Of a stretch of DNA of 64,000 bases, positions 25,442 to 38,342 are shown piece by piece. The position numbers and the translations under genes were made by a program. The notes under the pieces are model-generated. The model was not told where the DNA came from. It was given only the letters and a program-made list of their open reading frames with translations, and made no database searches. Each line of letters opens with the position of its first letter. The first letter of the stretch is position 1. Location: NCBI GenBank assembly GCA_008360975.2, contig CM039182.1, forward strand, positions 22,292,324-22,356,323, given 5' to 3'. Origin of the DNA: Lichenostomus cassidix. Lineage: Eukaryota > Chordata > Aves > Passeriformes > Meliphagidae.

Positions 25442-28400
25442 ATCAGCTGCTCTTTGTCTCGGCCGCTCTCTTGCCATTTTTGCCAACATATGTTTTTCAT
25501 CATGGTTCTCTGACATTCTGGGATTCCTGCGAGCTGGGAACCTTGGTGGCACAAAGCAGCTATTTAGTCTCTTATTTTTCTTGTCTGGGGCCACCTAACA
25601 TGCCCAAAGTCAGAAGTGTTGAATAGTCCAGTGAATTCTTGAGCCTTTTCTAGCTGATACAAGGTTTGGAAATATAATAATGTTTGCTTGAACAATCCAT
25701 ACATGATGCAGGGGTTTTTGTGTATTCCCTGATAGCTGTTAAGTGTATGAAGTTCATTGGCTTATTTTTAAATCCTGTTTCCTGTAAAGAAGAGCGAAGG
25801 CATAAATGAAGATCCCATAACTCTGTTCCCCATAATTATGAGATCTGCTGGCAAAAATATCTCATCTGAGACAGATAACTGTGGTTTCACTGCCCTACTT
25901 TTAAAAGCCAAATAGTTTTGGAAATAGTTTATACTTCAGAAAATTAAGCCTTGAATGTAGTTTATGGTAGGAGAAGCACAAAATCATGGCAGTAACTCCT
26001 GAAGAGGAAAGAATAACTTCAAGCATTGACATACCCTAATGTTTACTTATATGATGACTTGTTTTTAAGAAATGCCAATTAAAACTGCATAATGATTCAT
26101 GCAGTTTGCTAGATAGAGGTTTCTTTAAATGCACAGAATATTCATACTGAAAGTCTCTTCCTCTTGATTTTATAAAGCATAGTTGTCATCTTGCATATGA
26201 CAAAACAAGATATTACTTGTAATGTCTCTACATACATTTGAGATAAGAGCTTTTAATAGTTAGGTGCCCTTGAATATCACCTCTTCATGTAGCACAGGTT
26301 TTTGACTGTGGTAGCATTTACAGCATCTCAATGAGTCTCTGAGCTCCACTGTTTTAAGCCCAGCATTACATAGATAGGGAGGGCTAATAAATCATAGAGA
26401 TTGACTTCCTATATGTAATGGCTTGTTTAGCTTTATTTTTTGTTCTGCTAACTATAGCTAAATCAGATATTCAACAAAATCATGCAGTTTTGAGGCTGCA
26501 TTGGAAAAAAGTTTCCCTAACTTTCAGGGTTGTCATCTTCATTGAGGTGCACAAGGGTTGTTCTGTGTGTAAAAGAAGAGTTAGTAAAAGAATAGTGCCC
26601 ACTCTGAAGAACCTACTACTTATGTAGACAAAACAAATGAAATCAGGTGAAAAGTCTGGTCTTACAGGTAGCAGAATGTACATAGAGGGAAAGTCTGACT
26701 GTCCCAGGGGATCACACAGGAGCATCTAAAAGATTCTGAAAGTGAACTTGTGTTCATTTGACATATGACAAATATTGTGCTTTAACTGGAAAATGACCCT
26801 TAACTCTCTCATGCAAAAAGAAATGTGGAAATGAGAAGGTGTGTTAGGCTTCTCCTGACTACCAGCAAGGAGCTACTGGGTGGTAGGCACTGGTTTACAA
26901 GTCTAACACCTTCTAATGCTGAGTATTTGTACATATCCTTTGAGAGGTGGAAATTTATAAGCAGCAGTTATGCAGTAAGAGGGAAAATTATATTTTAAAG
27001 GCTGAATTAGTGTAAAAAAATTCAAACCCATAATGTTCCTGAAGGTGTTGTGGTCAAGCTGGTGAAGTCAATGATCATTTGTGTGCACAGGAAGATCTCC
27101 AAAGTATGTTATGTTTCAGTTTTGCTCAGCACACTGTTGCTTTTTTGCACGACAAGCCACTACAAAATAAGTTGTACCCTTAGCTGGAGCACAGGAGCAG
27201 CCTGTCAGCACTCCTGCTTACCAGGGGCAAAACCTGCTCTACTGTGGTAGCTTAGTCTTGCTGATGGAGGGAAACCTGAAACCACCAATGAGATTATTGT
27301 GCCCTTAAGTTGGTTACAGCCAGTGCTCAGTGCTGACCTTTTAGATCTGGTCCTTTCAGATTTCACAGAACAGAGTTTCAGCATGGAGGACTCGGCCTAT
27401 CAATGGCAGAATGTAAAACAAATGCTTAAATATTGTTTCTCTTCAGTGTTATATAGGCATGGTAGACAGTTTGGAAATGTATACCCTTCAACAGCCTAAG
27501 CTTAGCTTTGCTGGCTTCAACAGTGTGCTCAGGTCAGCAGCCATTTGGAGAGAATGTTTTATTTCTGCCAAGGAAATAGTGATATCAGTGAGAGAGAAGT
27601 GATGAATGAACCCCTAGTCAGCCCTGGCAGGGGATGTGCTGCATTTCAGAGCAGGCAGATGGGCATGATGAGCAACCTCTACTTTTGCATTTCTCTGCAG
27701 TCCTCAGACTTTTTCACAGATGCCAGTTGTGTCCAGCCTGTGCATCCACCAGAGTGTTTGATTTCTGAGTGGGGAGCTGGTTGGTGCTTATCTTGATTTC
27801 AGTCATTTGCAAGTTGGAAGCTGGCTATTATAAGATGCTGGTGGAGATTTTTATCCTACTTCAGGTTCAGGCCTGAAGGCTAAAGTGTCTGCCTTCAATA
27901 TCTAATTCCTATTATTACTTCCAGTCTAGACAATAACAAATGCTTGCATGACCCACATTAAACCTAGACATGGAGATTTTCCAGTGGAAAAAGAAACTAG
28001 AAGCAGTATTCGTGGCATTATTATCTATAGGATATTTATGGCTGTGTATTCCAAATATTTTAATCTTCTACAGGTGCCCTGTTAACCTGGAAGGAAGATA
28101 AGCACCGCTTTGTAACTTTTTGTCCATTATCTCCTGCCCCTGCTTTCTGGATCATAGGCTTTCAAATGCTGAGAAATACTTACTGATTTATTTGCATCCA
28201 TGTTGATTAAGCATCATGGAAGTGCTGCTATATTAACATAATTTCAACTTGCATTGATTTAAAACATCTTTGTTTGTAGCAAGCATTGCAAGAACATGGA
28301 GATGACAGTGGGAAGTACGTGGGTATGTCTGTGTGTATGAGTTGTTCTAGGGAAAAGAAACCAATTAGTTTTACAACAAGACTAATCAAAAATTCTTTGT

Positions 28401-28726
28401 GCAGCAGCTCTTTATCTTTTGTCTCTGAAATAACAGGCCAAAATTACATAATTGGCTTAATTTTAGCTCAAAAAAGAATTAGCATTTGGAATGAAGGGGG
28501 ACTTTTCCTTTTCTCAAGGAAGTTGGGGAAGTTCTAGTTTTGGAGAAATCACTTCAGTGAGAAGAAATGCGAACTCTTGTAAAGCCTGGTTTGTGACAGT
28601 AGTGATGTCCTTCATTAGAGTTGACATGGTATGTGATCATTTGGTCAGATATCACAGCACCAGAAACATACTTTAAATTTTTAATGTAGAAAAGAAATCT
28701 TTCATCTACTGTTACAGTAAATCATT

Positions 28727-28740
28727 AAAAAAAAAAAAAA
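28727..28740. repeat. Poly-A tract
   Basis: Fourteen consecutive A. No LINE or processed copy is recognisable directly upstream, so I do not interpret it as a retroposon tail. Confidence 0.85.
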
Positions 28741-30049
28741 GCACCAAACCCCACAAGGTATAATAATCCAGTATTTCTATAAACAGTTGAAGTAAGTTGG
28801 ATTTCAAGGCACAAAATTCCTCTGGAAAGATGGCAAAGAATAATTTATTGGAGAAGTTTTTTGGAGATACTTTGATACTTTGGGTTAGGAGGGATTTAAT
28901 GGTAATTTTTTATTTTTTTTTATATTAACTGTTTTAGGATGACAAGTTTTCAAAACTTAGTTTAGATTATAGCTGCTTGAATGGAATATTATGCTAGTTA
29001 AATTGTTTTTATGTGAAGAGTTCAACTGACAGCAAATTAACACTGTCTATCCTTAAACACATGTAAATATAATGGAAAAAGTATATTGTAGATTACTTTC
29101 ATTTACCTTACAATTTAAAGGGCCTCTTGGGTCTGCTTGCATCATACTTCATAACTTTTCCCTGTAGCCTGAAAGCTGAATATATTTCTTTTCTTTCCAA
29201 GTAAAAGTCAAGTTTCTTTTGGGTGAAAACAGAAGCTGAGGCCTCAAATACAACCCCTCACCAACTGTGTGATTTTAAAAAATGTCATATGTGTTAGAGC
29301 GTATTGAAATTAAAACAGAAACCTACATGACTGGGGTATCTAAAGCTGCTGTTCTGCTCATTTAGTTCTTTTGAACTAACCATAGCCTATTTTGATAGCT
29401 CAAGCAGCAAGTGGCAGCCTTTAGAGCTTGGCAGAGTCGTACTTCACAGTAACAAAGAATTGAACTTCTGGGCTTTAGTGTGCCATTAAGCTGCAGTCTC
29501 ACGTTTCAGTGGCTGGGAATTGATTTACTGATTTGATTTTCTGAGACATATGGTGATAATAATAATAACACTGTATAAGCATTATTTAAAAATACAGTAA
29601 TATACCAGTATTGAATCTTTGGAAAGCCAGCACCAGCCAGTGCACAAACTACCATCATTTATTTTAGTTTAGTCTCATCCAATTTTGAACAAATGGAAAT
29701 CAATACTGCTTGTGGATATCTGTGGCTAGATTGGAGAGAGAAGTGAAGTGGCATTGTTGCCAAGAACACATTGTACAAGAAAACACAAATGTATGAATTT
29801 ATGTATGTTCCTCTTTTGCCTTCCTTTTTCAGGATCTTTTAATGCATTGTACAAAGACAGGCTTTTTATAGTTATGGCTGTGATGTGTGCATCCCCTATG
29901 TAAAATGTATCTGTTGTTTTCAGTTTTAACATAGAAATAGAAAGTGAATGCTTATGAAGTTCAATGCCTTTTTTGATGCTGGCTGGTGCATGGAATGATA
30001 TCGACTTTATGCCTGTTAGAGTCAACAAATGATGTTTTTCTCTTTTCAG

Positions 30050-30295
30050 ATATGTGTCACAAAGATGTCTACACGGAACTGCCAGGGAATGGATTCAGTG
30101 ATCAAACCTCTGGATACAATTCCTGAGGATAAAAAAGTTCGGGTTCAGAGGACACAGAGTAGTTTCGATCCATTTGAGAAGCCAGCTAATCAAGTGAAGA
30201 GGGTTCATTCAGAGAACAACGCTTGCATTAACTTCAAAACCTCATCTGCAGGGAAGGAATCACCTAAAGTCCGGCGGCACTCCAGCCCCAGCTCT
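30050..30295 (+). CDS. CDK14: CDK14 coding exon: N-terminal regulatory region with 14-3-3 motif
   Basis: CDK14 is a cyclin-Y-dependent kinase at the plasma membrane that phosphorylates the Wnt co-receptor LRP6 in G2/M. This exon encodes 82 codons, from ICVTKMSTRNCQGMDS to VRRHSSPSS, nearly identical to human residues 42-123. Compared with human I see Ser for Thr after RTQS and Ala for Thr in TSSAGKES. The acceptor is TTTTCTCTTTTCAG and the donor is GTAAGT, both strong, and both ends are phase 0. The segment is basic, serine-rich and probably disordered. It contains RTQS (human Ser78), KRVHS (Ser95) and RHSSPSS (Ser119), the last reported as the 14-3-3 docking motif. Met at 30065 corresponds to human Met47, the start of a known short isoform. 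The open frame extends upstream to an ATG at 30029, but that lies in the intron's pyrimidine tract and is not a start. Confidence 0.97.
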
Positions 30296-30803
30296 GTAAG
30301 TGCACAGTCCTGATGCCTCTGCATGCACCAAATAGTGGAATTAGAGGCACCAGATAAATGTTTTCTTGGTTAAGAAGGGGTTGTTTATTTGGAAATAAAC
30401 AAACAAAAAAGGTCATTGCTGCTATTAAATAAGGTTTTAATATATTTGCAGTGTTATTAATAAAATAAGATCAGAAAATAGAACTTGAAAAAGAATATGA
30501 ATTATGAAATTCCTTTCAGATATTATGGTGTCTTACAGGATTTCTAAGCATTTTCCTCTCCTTATCCTGGTATGTCATTACAGCTGCCATAATGTTTATG
30601 CAGCAAATTTGGCAGAGGACTGCTTATTTGTGAAGAGGAATTCTTTCCCATGAAGTTTAAAAAACCACATGAATTGCCTTTTTGATTTTTAGATTTCGGT
30701 TTTAGAGAAACGGATCAGATTTGGCAGATTTTGTTTACATTTTATAATTCTCTTTTTAAAATCAAGTAGTAAAGATAACATTTATTTCCCTGTCAGAAAC
30801 TCT

Positions 30804-30820
30804 GAGAGAGAGAGAGAGGG
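30804..30820. repeat. (GA)n microsatellite
   Basis: About eight GA units followed by GGG. Confidence 0.9.
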
Positions 30821-31312
30821 AAGAGCGAAAAACAACAGAGAAGGGTTTGGCAACACATAACAATAGTTTTATTCTCAAGTATTTTGAAAGAATCTAGATA
30901 AATAAAATGTCATGTCCTTAATGAATAATGCCCAGAACAGATTTCCCCCAAAAGACCTTCAAAATTATTGAAAAGCTATATCTGTTATGCTTTGGCAGGA
31001 AAAATCCATAATAATGTGACCTTTGAGTTGAAGACTACAGATCTAAGCAGAATGGATGTTACACTTCAAATCTTATTTGGTGTGAAACAATTTAAAAGGT
31101 TGATTGCCTCTTCTTTTTCCTTTTCTTTCTTTTCTTTGTTTTGCCCTATCTTCTGGACATCTTCTGTCCTCCCTACAGAAGTTTGACTGAAGCCTGTCAG
31201 ACTTCTAACGAGAAATGACAGAGGTTCATTTTCCGTAGATGAGCTGTGTTTAACCCGTGTGAATTTAGTGCGTAAGATGTCACGCCTCCAGGGGACTGTC
31301 CTTTTTAGAAAA

Positions 31313-31334
31313 GGTTACATTTTAAAATGTAACC
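31313..31334. other. 22-base perfect palindrome
   Basis: The half-site GGTTACATTTT is followed directly by its exact reverse complement. It sits just after a stretch with five CpGs in about 90 bases (31200-31290). It may be part of a conserved regulatory element or may be chance; nothing in the sequence alone decides. Confidence 0.55.
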
Positions 31335-33548
31335 ATCTGTAGCAAAAACAAATTTGCTTTTTTCATCATCACTTGGCATTATATAGCTCCTGCCAAAGAT
31401 ATCTCTAGTGTATTCCATTTGAGTCCATGACAGGGAGTTCTTACCATAAAAGTTTTACAGTCATTAAGGATGGATGAAGCTATTTGCACTGGGTTTGCTT
31501 GTTTGTGATGCATGATCTTTTTTTTTTTGGCACCACAACTATTAATTTAAATTACTTTCTTTTGAAAATCTTAATTATGTTGTGGTATTAACTCACTCCT
31601 CATCTCTACTGTTCCTCCTAGAAACTTACTAATTTCTGTTAAAGCTTTTAACATTCTTCTGTTAAAACTGAAGGATTTCAGTTACTTTGCTTCCAGAATT
31701 TTGAAGCAGATATTTTTGAAACTGTTTTTGGCATCTTGTTCTTTTCCAGAGGGCTGGCACTCTACTGCATCCACACAATCTCCTATGATCCCAGTATTTT
31801 CTTATGTAAATGATATTAATACTTCCTCTACTAGTATGCTGCTGGTTATAGCCCTAGCTAAACATATGCTTTTGGTAATCTTCATCTGTGCTGACTCACA
31901 CACACTGGATACAGGAGGTGCAAAGGAATTTCTTGAAATACAATTCTCATTTCTCAACTTCCCGTAATTCTCTCTGATTTTTATAGCCCTGTTTGGTGAA
32001 CTCAGTTCTTCCTTCTGCTTGGAGGCATTGTTTGTAATTTTTGACATTTCCTTACAATGAAGAGCACTTGGAATAATGACAGTGTTCATACCAATGAAGA
32101 GGGAAGAGCAGTTCACAGCAAAATGTGGTGTTAACCCTCTGCTGATCAGGTCACACCTGGTCCTGCCTGGCAGACCTGAGTTCAGCCATTCAAGGCAGAG
32201 ATACAATCAAGATGCTTCATTCCCATTCCCAGAATCTGAATACATTGCTTGAGGCAGTAGAAGCCCTGATGCACATTTTATAGAGTGATACCTGTGTGGT
32301 CAGTTGCAGAAATGTATCATTCTGTGATTTTGAATTTTACTTGAATTAATAAAGAGTTTAGGGTTTCATCTTTTTTCTAGCCCTGATGTTGTCTAGCAGA
32401 TGCCCTTGCTAGTTGCTTTTCTGATCATAATGTCTTTTTCTTCCATGTCAGCTGCATATTCTCCCTTACTGACTTCATATTTGGTGCTTTGGAAATTCTT
32501 CTCTTTTATGCGTTATACCAGTCTGAAAGAGCATTTCAGTTTCTGTAAATGTTCTTGAACATGCTATGCCCTCTGGGTCGTATGGGCTACAGTTGTGGAG
32601 TTATGTTTCAGTTTTGGCTCTGCTTTCTGTGATATTCTGATAGAGAAATGCTACCTTCAATTTCCACTTTCTTTGCTTGATTAGTAAAGGAACTGAATTA
32701 GACATAGGCTTTCATTTAGTCTTTTCCTTTTGTTGTTTAAAGTCCTCTGTAGCCATCAGGTATGAAAATGATGTTTTACAGAATGTACATGGCTGAGGCT
32801 TGCAGTCTCCATATCACTCACTGCTTCTGCTCACGTAAAAGTCCTTTACTTGTCTCAGAAAAATAACATTTATCAAAATGTGACCTGAAAGACCTTGTTT
32901 ATAATGCCCTGGGGTGTTAGTTTCTGCTTTGATTAATTTCAGCAGCTTTATCACCTCTCTGACAGGTATCAGTTTCAGTGTTTGTTAAAGATCACATAAT
33001 ACTCCACAGGTGGCATGTGGCCCATTTTGTGTTTTCCATACCTTTGAAATGCTCTGCATTTTGTGATGAGAAAGGTGAAAAACACACACAGAGGTTTTGG
33101 GGAAGCTGGAGCTCCATGATCCTGCCCACAGATTGTCACTTGGAAAATAAATCTCTTGCTTTTGAACATGGAGTAATTTTCTGCAGTTAATGTCACACCT
33201 TGTTGAAACCTGGTAGAATTCCTGCGTAGTTAATTAGTGCAGTAGTGTACAGACAGAATTGAGCACTTTTTTGTTTGTTCTTATATGCAAAACTTAATTT
33301 TTACATTCAGAATTTTTCCACCTTCTCCCCTGAAAAAATGTCTATGAGACTGATTCCCAAACTGCTTAAGCTGATTGAAATTGTGTGGTATTATGGGATG
33401 AATTTTACTGCAGAACAGAATTATTCCTTTATCACATCAGAGAAGTGGATTACTTGGAGGTAGTGAAGTAGGTGTTGCCTACCTGTGCATCGCCTGTCAG
33501 CCACTGTTAGAAGGGAATTTGGCTTTTCTCTGACCCATCCCAACACAA

Positions 33549-33665
33549 TATACGTGTGTGTATATACATATGTATTATATACATATAGCTGTAGTTCTGT
33601 GTATCCATCTCTCTCTCTCTCTCTGTTTATAGCTACATCATCTATGTCTATATATATACATCTAA
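33549..33665. repeat. Compound TA/TG and CT microsatellite region
   Basis: TATACGTGTGTGTATATACATATG-type repeats are followed by a 17-base (TC)n run at 33608-33624 and a second TATATATA stretch near 33650. It is likely length-polymorphic. Confidence 0.85.
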
Positions 33666-36398
33666 TCCATATCAATATCTGTCTTTCTAAAAATCTCATG
33701 CTGAGTCCTTTGTCTACCAAGGCAAGAAAATGCTTTTCTTATCTTCTTAAATGAAGAAAAGGTAATACTACAAAATAAGCTAGTTAAAGTAGAAAAATCA
33801 CTAAAAAACGGAAAAACAAACACATGCCACTCTTCCCCAAATATCTGGTTTTGAAAGATGGTTTGACTCTAATTATCTGAAAATTTTATTTGAGATCCAT
33901 GCTCTTTAGACATGTGATCAAACTCTCCGGTGCAAGGTAAAGTTTTGGTGTATTCAGAGTACACATTTTATACACTAAAATAGTATTTTTGCACCATATG
34001 TAAATAGAATATTGCAAGCTGTATAAACGAGCCATCTGCTCAAGATTTAGTTATGTAGTGATACACATCAGTTTGTTCTCCTTGAATAGCTTGAGCTCCC
34101 TGGTGGTGAATTCAAATGTCGTGCTAAGGTGTATGTTACTACCTGTCAGTTACTTTTTAAAAACAAAATCAAGCAAAACGTTCTGCTAACACAGATAAAT
34201 GTAAAAAATCCAAATATTCAAATAAAAATAATGGGATAAGCAGTGCTTTACTGCATTGACTACACTCTTTTTGGGAGAACAGCCTCTCTTCTGTTTCTGT
34301 AACTTTTATTAATTTTCAGTCTTGATATGTGCAACTTTCCTCCAAATAGTACAACCAAAAAGCCATGAATCCTATAATGATCCTGTTAGCACATTGCAAG
34401 TCAGTTTTGTGAGAAATGTAGCTTTTAAATAGACACTAATGTCAGGATTTTTTTCCAAAAGTGAGGGATCATTTCTGTCTGCCCAAACAAACACTTGCTG
34501 TGACATTCTTGCCTCTCTTCCTCTTCAGGGGCATGCAACCTTCTCCAGTTAGGAACCTGTTAGTAACTAGGGTTACTGCATCCTTCCTAGCTGATATGTT
34601 TTATGGAGGTAAAATAATTTCATAGTTCAGTGTAGAGAGTGGAATTTTCTTTACTGGCACAAAGGAAGCGTTAATAATCGTTAACCTGAGGGATACTCTC
34701 TCGATGAAAAGGCAGATAAAATGTGGCAGTTGAGCCAGCTCCTGTGCTCTAATAGCCTGGAGAGCAAGTGAACAGCTTTAAAAACTGCATCCAGCCCTTT
34801 CACAGAGAGCTGTATGGTTGCTTCTGCCCAGGTTGCTCTTAATTTATGGCTATGTGTTAAAGGGTTAGGAAGAGGGAAGCAACAGAATGGGATCAGAGAG
34901 TGAGAGAACTGAGACTGAGGCTTGGTTTGGATTCTTGACATCTTTGTATCCCTTGAACATTGCCCTAGAAAACAGTCCAAAATTCAAGGTATGGTCAAAT
35001 TGGCCTATTGTTACAGGTCAGAGACAATCTGCAATTAATGTGAAAATTGCATATGGTTTCGTGAAAGAAGGTTTACTCTTGTGACAAAGAAGACAAAATG
35101 GTTAAAAAATTATTATTATCTTTTATTCTTGTGATTTAATCTCAGTTGAGCTTCTTGGCCTACCTTTCAAGTTTTTCTAGCAATTAATTTTTTTCTTTTG
35201 AGGTGTATAGCAAAGCCGATGTTCACTTTTGATTTTCTTTAATTTACAGAGGCACTGTGAAAATAATATTGTAATGATAGTTTTATGTTGAAGTTTAATA
35301 TCCTGCAGTTAAAAAAAATAAGGGTCTATTTAAAACTTAGACTCGGGAGTGTGACGGTTAAGTGTGACATTCACAAGCTGTTCTGCAGTTATGAAAAATG
35401 CATGAGAACATAACCCACACAGCTTCTATAGGAATAGTCAGGTGATTTTCCGTGTAATTTTCCATTAAACCTTTCTTTATTACATAGATTTTGAAAAATT
35501 CTGAGAAAGAGAGATACTCACGTGGCGATGTAGTGCAGGGATTCATACTGCAAGATCTTGGATTAAGCCTTTATCTCCCCTACAGTCTGTACCAATGAAA
35601 TGGCCATTTGAAACTATGTGGTCAGAAAAGACAGTTTATTCTCATTTCTTTTTTTCTCTGTTATTTTTAATACTCTCACGTCAGTTTGAAATACTAGCTT
35701 CTTCTATTTCTGTACTCAACATTTTGGCATACTCTTTCTATCCTTGTTACTATGATCTGTATTTCCTTAACCAGAGGGGAAAAAATATCTAATCTTGCTT
35801 ACTGCAATCCATGCTGCTAAAAATGCTCACTCCCTGTGCTCAGGGGTGCTCTTAGACTAGCACTGGGGAGAAAATGTAGGCTTATAATGAGAAAGCTATC
35901 TAATAAAACTATTTTCAAAGAAAGTGAAATGTGAAGGCAAACAAGTAAAATTCACAGTGAGTTTCCTGACGGAAAAATCTGCTCTGTTCCACACTCCAGT
36001 TGCCAATGTCCTCTTGGGGATAGCATGATCTTTCACAACCTGTGCTGACTTTCTCAGTGAGTTGGGACTATGTTCTTCAGAGGTATGAGGACCTTTACTC
36101 CCTTTTGTCTCAGTAATTCATTTAACTTTCCCATTTGAGTTCTTTGAAAGATTTCTCCAGAGCATGAAAGTTCACTTTGCAGTGAGTTTTCCAGTTTTAT
36201 CAATTTCTTGCTGACTGGTTGTTTACAGCCTGTGTAATTTTTTGCTGTTAGATAGTTCAATCTTGGTCACATATGCATCTAGATGTTGGGTTTTTTTCTT
36301 AGCTTTGAAAGTTGGGGTTTTTTTCGGTAATGCAGAGCTCTAACGTGGAGCAACAGGCTTCTTTATGCCTAAATAGTCCAAAATATATTTAGTACATA

Positions 36399-36588
36399 GA
36401 AGGGCTGCCAAGCACTGGAACAGGCTGCCCAGGGAAGCGCTTGAATCACAATCCCTGGAGGTATTTAAATGATGTGTAGATGTGGTGCTTGGGGACATGT
36501 GTGGTGGGCTTGGCAGTGTTAGGATTGGAGTTGGACTTAGTGATCTTTAAAGCCTTTTCAAACCTTAAATCATTCTGTGATTCTCTGT
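36399..36588 (+). mobile_element. CR1 LINE 3' end
   Basis: Starts near GGGCTGCCAAGCACTGGAAC and contains CTGCCCAGGGAAG and CCCTGGAGGTATTTAAA. Its 3' untranslated part has GTGGTGGGCTTGGCAGTG and GGAGTTGGACTTAGTGATC, and it ends with CR1 tail units ATTCTGTGATTCT. It is strongly 5'-truncated, as most CR1 copies are. Confidence 0.95.
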
Positions 36589-38317
36589 TGGTGTTTCAGA
36601 GGGTTAAAAAGCTGTTAGAGCAAAAGGAATTGAAAAATAATAGCTGTAGAAGTATTGTAAGTTTAGATCTTCAAAAAGAAGCTTTGAAAAAACTTTTACC
36701 AAAATACATATGTTCAGCTTAAATCAGTACTGTTTTCCATTGAGAAATATTGTCTGGGTCAAATTGGGAGATTGCACCAGTTATGTAAAATACAGGGGAA
36801 TTTCTGCTGCTTGTGATGTCTGTCAGTGGCTGATGCAAGCACTGTACATCTGATGTGCTCTGGATATGTCACTCACTATGTGTATTTCAGTCAACAACAT
36901 CCCAGGCAGAGTATGGGACTCCTGTGTTTTAACCAACACAAATCTCAATATGTATTCCCATCTCATATCTAAAATATGTATTCCCATATATTTTACCAGA
37001 AGGAATAAAACACTTTTGAAGAAGAAATTGTACTTAAAAGTGGATTTTCTATACTTGAATTTAGTATTAGCATTTACTAAAAAAAGCCACCAACCTTGCT
37101 GTAGCAAGGCATATTTTTAAAACAGAAATGGTTGAAAAGGATAAACAAATGTGGAGATATCTGAATAATGGAATTCATATCCATGAAGCTGAAAAAATAG
37201 CCATATGAATGGGAGAGTGTAAGCATACAGGAAAGTAGGCTGAAATGATTATAGTTTTCAGCAGTCATGTGGAACTCCAAATTATTTAGATTCTTTCCAT
37301 AACCCTTTATTTAGATGCCTTCAAGCTCAAAAGTTAAGTTTTGAAAAGTTATGTATTTTTGCATTATTTTAGTCCATCTTCACCTCCTTTATAATCCATA
37401 AATAAAAGGAAATGTAAGAATTGTCTGAACTTCATAGATTTATAGGCAATTTGTAATTAGAAGTTTGCATTAGGATATGAGATTTCATTATAAAAAATTG
37501 AGAACATGTTGTGGAAATAGTAAAGCAGTTCCTTCATTGTCTGAAGAAATTACATATGCTGACTGTTTTGGTGTTTCTGGGCTGCTCATCCCCAGCTGAG
37601 CAGGCACTGGACAAAGGATGGAGCTGCCTGGGGAGGGTGGCAGGGCAGCCTTGCTTGTTCCCTCAGGACTGAACTGTCCTGATCCAGCCAGTGCCAGCTT
37701 TTAGAGCCTTGCCTGTTCTCAGTGAGGATGCAGCAGCTTCCAAGAGGAGAACAAGTCAAAAGGCATGACTTTCAGTCTGTGCTTCTGGCAGCTGGACCAC
37801 AGAGAAATGAGCTTGAGGTTGTAGGAATAATTGTTGTTGATGATTTACTGCGTGGTAATGGATTAAAGGCATCCTGTTTCCTATCAGGATCTTAAGGCTT
37901 TACAAGTTGTTATGACCTTTAGATTATGGTTTCCAGCGGTAGAGAATAAAAGTATAGCTCAGTGTGAAAAGAAGAATGGATGTGAAACACATGTATAAAC
38001 CCTGTCCTTTTTCTGTCTCACTATGAGGAAGCCAACAGTGAACTATTCACTGTTAACTAGGGCATCATTGCCACTCCAAACAAAGCTACTCACTGTGTGT
38101 TCATTGCAGCCTGCAATTTGGGAAATACTTTGCACTCCCTCTTCATTATATGCAAGACATTTAAACATCTAACCACTTATTTTCTGAAGTTTTTTAATGT
38201 TGCATTAGTCCATAATTGGATAGTTAAATGAGAAGGCTACTTGAATAAATATTTCAGTCACCTCTATTAGTGACATCTGTACTAAAACTGTGATTTAAAA
38301 AATCCTAAAATTTGTTT

Positions 38318-38342
38318 TTAACCAGGCAGAATGCCTGGTTAA
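38318..38342. other. Perfect 11-bp inverted repeat with GAA loop
   Basis: The arms TTAACCAGGCA (38318-38328) and TGCCTGGTTAA (38332-38342) are exact reverse complements separated by three bases. No T-run follows, and no transcript or microRNA precursor of usual length (about 60-80 bases) is apparent around it. Confidence 0.6.

Larger units (their letters stand above)
1..30049 (+). other. CDK14: CDK14 upstream intron (5' end outside window)
   Basis: This is non-coding sequence before the first recognisable CDK14 exon. I looked for the first coding exon of the long isoform (human residues 1-41) and did not find it, so the intron probably continues beyond base 1. It is AT-rich with scattered short poly-T and poly-A runs. 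It holds three CR1 copies, the PRPF6-bearing element at 7025-8314 and the CpG-dotted patch at 13540-14060. The stretches 1-3860, 4061-6034, 8320-10789, 11623-13539 and 14061-30049 show nothing else I can name. The intron ends with a pyrimidine-rich tract and the acceptor AG at 30048-30049. Confidence 0.85.

Noticed and set aside
25253..25598. Lysine-rich (minus) and phenylalanine-rich (plus) open frames
   Set aside because: Produced by the long T-rich low-complexity tract.
28727..28740. Poly-A run as a possible processed-pseudogene tail
   Set aside because: No mRNA-like or LINE-like sequence precedes it and no flanking duplication was seen.
30029..30049. ATG codons in frame just upstream of the CDK14 exon
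   Set aside because: They lie in the intronic polypyrimidine tract before the acceptor AG. The coding match to CDK14 starts exactly after that AG.
1..30049. First coding exon of CDK14 (human residues 1-41)
   Set aside because: Looked for codons of the expected N-terminal region on the + strand and found none; it should lie upstream of the window.
37565..37750. GC-rich patch as a possible CpG island or gene
   Set aside because: It has almost no CpG, no open frame with known similarity and no CR1 signature; left as unidentified intron sequence.
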